From Mermis nigrescens (taxonomy: Eukaryota > Nematoda > Enoplea > Mermithida > Mermithidae): a stretch of DNA of 64,000 bases. A program made the position numbers and the translations under genes. How positions within the stretch are numbered: the stretch's first letter is position 1; the number at the start of each line of letters is the position of its first letter. Below the pieces are notes generated by a model, which made no database searches, had not been told where the DNA came from, and saw only the letters and a list, made by a program, of their open reading frames with translations. The stretch is from positions 31,145,286 through 31,209,285 of the forward strand of contig JAVLUZ010000154.1 in assembly GCA_036768485.1 (NCBI GenBank), read 5' to 3'. Shown here one piece after another: positions 58,574 through 64,000 of the stretch.

Positions 58574-59357
58574 GCAAAGAAAAATGCTCCGATGGAACAA
58601 AAAAGATGAATATACTTGGAGTTGTGGATTATTAAGGATGTAAAAGGATGGGACTAGGAAAAATCTACCTAAAGTCGCAAAATCTGCTAAAAAATCACAC
58701 TTTCTCTAAGCAACGCAAAAAATCGAAGTATATTCTGCGGCCTCTAAAAAGTGTCTTTTTTGAATAATTTTCAAAATTTCAGATTATAAACGAAATCTAT
58801 AATGTTTCCTTTTTTTAAATTGCTAGCAAGTAGCAACACTGTCTAGCTTCGTATCCTGATTGAAAGAAAACTTAGTGGTATTGTATTTAAAGTTGTTTTA
58901 TTTTGCTATGAGCATTATAGCAAGCAAAGCAGGGGCCGATTGATTAGTGCACACAATCGTTACGGGCATGCTAGTGTACCTATATTTAGTCTGTTTCAAG
59001 TCAACTCACGCGTTTCCTACTGTTTTGAACCAAAAATTCTTGCAATTGTTTTGGATGCATCGATGTTTGCTATTTCATTCAATTGGCTTAGAAAGACTGT
59101 TACTCGATATCACTTCCCATAGCTGCTGCATAGCTAACGTGCTGCTTTTTCAATCATTTTTATGGTTAAATATTTATTCTAATGTGTTGACCGCAGAATA
59201 TACTTCGATTTTTTGCGTTGCTTAGAGAAAGTGTGATTTTTTAGCAGATTTTGCGACTTTAGGTAGATTTTTCCTAGTCCCATCCTTTTACATCCTTAAT
59301 AATCCACAATTCCAAGTATATTCATCTTTTTTGTTCCATCGGAGCATTTTTCTTTGC
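58574..59357. mobile_element. Foldback MITE module, copy D
   Basis: The 784-bp module has long inverted arms and TA flanks (58572-58573 and 59358-59359). It is highly similar to copy C, including the centre (the shared word GCAGGGGCCGATTGATTAGT). The centre has only short chance ORFs. Confidence 0.8.
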
Positions 59358-59359
59358 TA

Positions 59360-60087
59360 TTATTTTCTAGTTAGCCTGCCGCTAGGTTAACTTTTATTGT
59401 TAGTGTTAGTTGTTCCTTTACGTATTACAATTTATTCTTTTAAAATTTTTCACATGCAATTCACTATATGGCCGATATTTTCTCAATATTTCAAATCATT
59501 TCTCAATTAATTATCAGAGTAACCACTTAATGATTTATCGAAATTATACAAAGATTAATAATTTTAATTATTAATCTGGACGGCCCTCCAAACAGTAAGT
59601 AAGTACAAATTTTTTATTTGATAGAAAGTTTATATAGTTATGCTTAAGATAAGCCAAGAATTAGCTTAACCATAACTTATTTTGGAGCCAAATGAGCTGA
59701 TACCTCAAGTCGAACTCTAGACCTGTTTTCTAGTCTAAATTTTGTGCTCCTACTCATAATAGTTCAATAAGTAGGTAAGTACATATCTAGTCTTAAGGTA
59801 CAAAAACAAATAGTCATTAAACTTTTCAATTAACTAAATTTTATCTTTTTCTCCCTTTTCTCTTGCGGACTGATAGGTCTCCATCCCTACCAAAAATGGA
59901 GTCACATTCACATCGTCACATATGTGCACCGCACTTACAACATATACACACATTCTTCACTGAAAATTTTTCACTTTTTTATTCTGGAGTTCTAGCTTGC
60001 ATTGCAAATAAGAGTTCTAGCCGATCTGATTCTCATTTCTTACGTCACATAGAAACATTTTTGATAGTGAACAGCCGAAAGTTACCA
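59360..60087. other. No gene seen
   Basis: AT-rich sequence between composite element D and the 60088 MITE. Confidence 0.45.
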
Positions 60088-60322
60088 TAGTCTATTTCAC
60101 GAAATTTTACGCATGAAAACCAATTTTCAGTATTCAGATGAAAAGCTACAACGAAACTTTATGGGCACCCTACAATAGTACAATTTTGCACAGAGAAGCT
60201 ACATATGCTCATTAATTTCTATGCACAATGCCATGATTGATCCTCCGTTAAAATAGCTTTTGTAGTCGATTTACGCTGTCTCTAAGACTGATCCATGTAC
60301 ACGGTTTCGTGAAATAGATCAT
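60088..60322. mobile_element. MITE with TAGTCTATTTCACGAAA ends
   Basis: Left ATAGTCTATTTCACGAAA and right TTTCGTGAAATAGATCAT are inverted. The ends are close to those of the TATAGTC and Q families, but the interior is different. Confidence 0.75.
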
Positions 60323-60942
60323 AAATATCCTCCATTGATTTGGTGGCAAAACACACGACAAAAAATAGGAAACATATTTCTTATTTTTGTTATGTATTTA
60401 TACATATTTATATATATTTTTATTTATATACTTGAGAGCATGTTGTAATTTATGCACTGTAATAGCTTAAGTCTTAATACTGTAGATTGTATGAAAACGG
60501 AAACATTTTCCAAAAAGTAAAACGTAGTCTTGATTTTGGTGGATATAACCCAGCCAGTGGCGGATCCAGGATTTTCCTGAAGGGGGGGGGGCGGAACCCT
60601 GACCTGAGAAGAAAAACTAGCCGTTTTAAGCTGAAAATCGCTAAAAATCGCTCAAAAATCCCTAATTTTGCGCACTATTTCGGGCCAATGGGGGGGGGGG
60701 GGCGGCGGCATTGGTGTAGCTGGTTCACATATGTATTAGGATAGCCACGTTATAGGTACGCATACAGCAAGCAGTATCCGGTGAAAGCTGCCACCTAACT
60801 GGTTTGATTTGAGTCAACTCGAAAACAAATAAGGCAGTCATCAGATTTTTCGGCATTGGTGTAGCTGGTTCACATATGTATTAAGATAGCCACGTTATAG
60901 GTACGTAAACAGCAAGTAGTGTCCGGTGAAAGCTGCCACCTA

Positions 60943-61099
60943 CAGGCACGTAGCTGTGGGGAGGGGGGTCGGACCCCCCAAAATTCAGAAAAAACGGAAA
61001 AATAGGACTTTTCACACGTCATTTTGTGCTATTTTTGGCTCAGACCCCCCAAAAATTGGTGTTGGTCCCCCCCAAATAGGAGGGCCAGCTACGTGCCTG
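60943..61099. mobile_element. hAT MITE V, 157 bp, innermost element
   Basis: Inverted ends CAGGCACGTAGCTG and CAGCTACGTGCCTG are perfect, with an exact 8-bp duplication GCCACCTA at 60935-60942 and 61100-61107. Confidence 0.95.
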
Positions 61100-61175
61100 G
61101 CCACCTAACTGGTTTGATTTGAGTCAAGTCGAAAACGAATAAGGCAGTCATCAGATTTTTCCAGTAGATTCATGT

Positions 61176-61309
61176 GACTGACCAAAATGTTGGTGCCAGC
61201 GTTTAAAATAAGCCTAAGTAATGGGATGCAACTCGCTTCGCTCGCTCCGCTCATCGAATCCCATTACTCAGTCTTATTTTAAACGCTGGCACCAACATTT
61301 TGGTCAGTC
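61176..61309. repeat. Long hairpin with 54-bp arms
   Basis: The arms include GACCAAAATGTTGGTGCCAG, CGTTTAAAATAAG and TAATGGGAT and their inverses. The loop holds CGCTTCGCTCGCTCCGCTC. The right arm plus the loop word occur again at about 61530-61608. Confidence 0.85.
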
Positions 61310-61845
61310 CATGATACTAAGCCTAAGCCTAATCAGCTGGTAAACCAGCAAAACATCACGAATACCTTGCAATCTTTATCGAAATTAACCAGCGTTAGTC
61401 GATTGGTTATGGTTCTGGACTTCAGAGCAAGGGGTCCACGTTTCGAATCCGACTGCCAGCAACTTTCTCTCGTTTCCTCAGATGCTATCGACCGCACACA
61501 TACGCCCTTACAACATGACTATGTTTTCGCTCGCTTCGCTCGCTCCGCTCGTCGCATCCCATTACGCAGGCTTATTTTAAACGCTGGCACCAACATTTTG
61601 GTCAGTCCATGATACTAAGCCTAAGCCTAATCAGCTGGTAAACCAGCAAAACATCACGAATACCTTGCAATCTTTATCGAAATTAACCAGCGTTAGTCGA
61701 TTGGTTATGGTTCTGGACTTAAGAGCAAGGGGTCCACGTTTCGAATCCGACTGCCAGCAACTTTCTCTCGTTTCCTCAGATGCTATCGACCGCACACATA
61801 CGCCCTTATAATATGACTATGTTAATACATATGTGAACCAGCTAT
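61280..61845 (+). repeat. 298-bp tandem duplication with tRNA-like sequence
   Basis: AAACGCTGGCACCAACATTT recurs at 61281 and 61579, and the following about 250 bp are almost identical. Each unit has A-box-like TTAGTCGATTGGTTATGG and B-box-like CGTTTCGAATCCGAC, about 45 bp apart, resembling a Ser/Leu-type tRNA. This suggests a tRNA-derived SINE rather than a functional tRNA. Confidence 0.75.
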
Positions 61846-61946
61846 ACGAATGCCGGGCCCCCGCCCCCTAAATCTGCCCCTGAGCCCAGTTGATTGGCGT
61901 ACTCACACTGGCGTATCTAGTAGGGGGAAATCCTCCCTGGGAAAAC

Positions 61947-62046
61947 NNNNNNNNNNNNNNNNNNNNNNNNNNNNNNNNNNNNNNNNNNNNNNNNNNNNNN
62001 NNNNNNNNNNNNNNNNNNNNNNNNNNNNNNNNNNNNNNNNNNNNNN
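61947..62046. other. Assembly gap (100 N)
   Basis: A run of exactly 100 N marks a scaffold join of unknown real length. The 4-20 bases around it share nothing that would suggest an overlap. Confidence 0.99.
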
Positions 62047-64000
62047 TGCGTAACGCTGTTCTGCGACGATTTTTTGAGAATAAACCCCAAAAATTCGGCG
62101 CTTCGCACCGATTTTTTCTAGTTTTGGCTATTATCGTAACTTAGTGGCAACACAGAGCTACAAAGCGTTTGTCACTATGAGAATATTACATATGTGCAAA
62201 CATTTCTAGTCAATAGAAATTAAAAAGTATGCAGAAAATTCGTGCGCTTTGTACAGATTGCGTTTTTTGAAAACTGCCTAGCGCATGACACAAGACAAGC
62301 GTTCGAAAGATTCACATCTCATGCATTCTAAGAATTTTTTAGTCATTCTGGCATGGAAATATCAGAAAATTTCCGCGCTTTGCGTCAGTCTATTTTATCT
62401 ATTTATCAGCTAATTTTACGACCAAGATTTGAATGATTTTATGCAAATTTTAATGTTAAAATCTATGATTTCAGTGCTTATTTTGCGAAATTTTTCCGGG
62501 CTCTGCCCCTGACCCCACTGGGGGGCACTTGAGCGCGCCACCCCAGACCTTAGCCCCAAAATAGGTTTTTCGTTAAATTCTCTCTAATCTAAGGTCCTAC
62601 TCGCGCATTAAAACTTACAAAGTGCGAAGCATTAGGTACCTAACAGAAAAATTTGTAAAAAATTTCTTTCTTTGCATTTTTATTGTTGCACGACGATGTA
62701 AAAAGTCCAAAAAAGGCATTATTTAAAATCTAGGGTGCATTTTTATACGTTTTTATCTTCTTTTAAGCTAAAAAATTTTCGGACTTCCCCTCCCTTGGAA
62801 AAATCCTGGCTACGCCTATGCGTACCTCCGGCCCGTATCCAGGAGGATAGAGGAACACGTGCCCCCCAAAACATTATAAGAATGATTTTTCCTTTTCTCC
62901 CCCTTTGCTTGAATCGCAAAAACTTTTGGCGCTTCTCACCGAATTTCAAATTATAATTAGTCTATTTAGTCCTAAGTGCGCGATTTAAACACTCCATTTT
63001 TAGTCCTTACACAACCTAAAGCGTATTTTGCATCTATGTCTTATGTTTTGCGCAGGTTTTATGCAGAACATGAGATTTGTTCAAGAGGATGTCTCGTAAG
63101 CCCAACATAATGTAGCTGGCGAAATGTGGGCATTTTAAAAATGCTTCTAGTCAGTTGTTCAATATATTAATTTCTATAATTTATCCGGTGCTTCCCGCCA
63201 GTTATAAATGACTTTGTTAATTTTCCTAGCTGGCTTTGTATCAGAAATAAAATTTTTGTATGCGACGAGCATTCATTGGCCTAAATAAATCTTTGAGGGG
63301 CAAAAAGGGCGATTTCAGCCTTAATCATGCAGTTTTTTAGCGAACGTTTAAACAATATTTTGCTATCTTCTTTATCAATTTTGTATTTAAATCTAGACAA
63401 ATGGTTGAAAAAGGAGCAAGAATTGAAGTTATCTTTATTCTTCTTTCAGCTTGAATCATTATGAAATATTCCGATTCGAAGCTTTGCATTAAATTTTCAC
63501 TTCTAAATGATATTTCAATGCAAGTACTGTAGCATTAACGTTTTTTCACATATTCTAGTGTTTTTCTTAAATTTAAAAAAATCTCTGTATTGAAAATGAC
63601 TTCATCTAAAAGCAAAGGCTGAAAAACTGCAAAAAACTCATTTTGCATGTTAATACTTTTTGAAAAGTGAGTATGTCTTTCGCTGCGAGTAATTGACGTT
63701 ACTTCGCTACTGATATTTCATTTATTAGACGACTAACTCAATTAAATATAATTCTACCCTTAGTTAGTTCTATTAGCGCCGGTAAAGTTGCTTAACATTT
63801 TTGCGCATTACGCCAGCTCTTATTAAATTTAGTCATGATGAAATGAATTTACTACGAAAGAGCTACCATGAATCTGAAACTACTATTACATATTCTGTTT
63901 CATTGCTTCGTCGCCTAAATTAGAAAAAAATATCTACTATACTACTTCCGCAAAATGCGAAGCTGATCGAATGAAAGAGATTTGAAAAAGATTTAAAATA
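62047..64000. repeat. Region of degenerate hairpin-containing repeats
   Basis: Diverged forms of AAATTTTTCCGGCGCTTCGC occur at about 62096, 62372, 62487, 62930, 63187 and 63776. The spacing is irregular, so this is probably a decayed array or several insertions. No gene is recognised. Confidence 0.5.

Larger units (their letters stand above)
54679..59357 (+). mobile_element. Composite element P, copy D
   Basis: It runs from the hairpin word TAGATAGCGCGATAGCGCTA to the foldback module at 58574-59357. Inside there is a 464-bp tandem duplication (54870-55860) and an unrelated insertion of about 1.4 kb (roughly 56650-58070) that itself contains a 185-bp hAT MITE. It faces copy C head to head. 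Confidence 0.75.
60707..61854. mobile_element. Element W nested in U
   Basis: It has 32-bp inverted ends starting GGCATTGGTGTAGCTGGTTC (60707-60738; inverse at 61823-61854). Inside are a direct repeat of the left end region (at 60853), a long palindrome (61176-61309), a 298-bp tandem repeat with tRNA-like parts, and the nested MITE V at 60943-61099. Confidence 0.75.
60555..61882. mobile_element. hAT MITE U, outer element of a three-level nest
   Basis: Ends are CAGTGGCGGATCCAGG (60555) and CCTAAATCTGCCCCTG (ending 61882). The flanks AACCCAGC and AGCCCAGT match at 6 of 8 positions. The interior shares the GCTAAAAATCGC segment with 56950-57134. It is split by element W (60707-61854). Confidence 0.78.

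Overview
This window looks like a nuclear genome segment of an arthropod, probably an insect. The evidence is indirect: AT-rich DNA, short GT-AG introns and exons, one long intron-rich gene, very many short non-autonomous DNA transposons (MITEs), and no bacterial-type operons. A hemipteran-like origin is only a weak guess from the general look of the repeats. A 100-base run of N (61947-62046) is an assembly gap.

The one convincing host gene is on the minus strand. From five exons with matching splice phases I can reconstruct a type I membrane mucin. Exon 29383-32987 encodes about 1,200 residues of Ser/Thr/Glu-rich ectodomain and the first part of a SEA domain. Exons 27874-27938 and 26668-26828 complete the SEA domain, including a G-S self-cleavage-type site. 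Exon 21853-22010 carries the transmembrane helix, and exon 20235-20477 carries a basic juxtamembrane stretch and a Pro/Tyr-rich cytoplasmic tail. The 5' exon with the start codon is not secure; weak candidates lie at 45183-45226 and 45946-46018.

Almost everything else is mobile or repeated DNA. From left to right: a 105-bp tandem repeat with embedded hairpins (1-500); three copies of a TGTACAAAG-rich repeat (575-4660); a 21-bp minisatellite (5646-6133); local duplications (6.6-8.1 kb); a complete internally deleted hAT transposon with a perfect 8-bp target duplication (9412-10786) that still encodes a zinc-finger/dimerisation-domain fusion; a cluster of TATAGTC MITEs, one nested in another (11.5-13.3 kb); and large asymmetric composite elements at 13990-16541 and 23180-25738. 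The mucin gene spans 20.2-33.0 kb and its introns are full of the same elements. From 34 to 43 kb there are three Foldback-like elements whose inverted arms are built from different 15-17-bp tandem words. Two more composite elements face each other at 47968-52454 and 54679-59357, forming an inverted repeat of about 11.4 kb around a GC-rich 180-bp satellite. At 60555-61882 three MITEs are nested inside one another.

The best candidates for undescribed biology are (i) the composite element with a GC-rich hairpin at one end and a foldback MITE at the other, (ii) the Foldback-like family that shares ends while each copy carries its own 17-mer array, (iii) the GGCGC-GAA-GCGCC hairpin scattered through unrelated repeats, and (iv) the mucin with its four-cysteine island.
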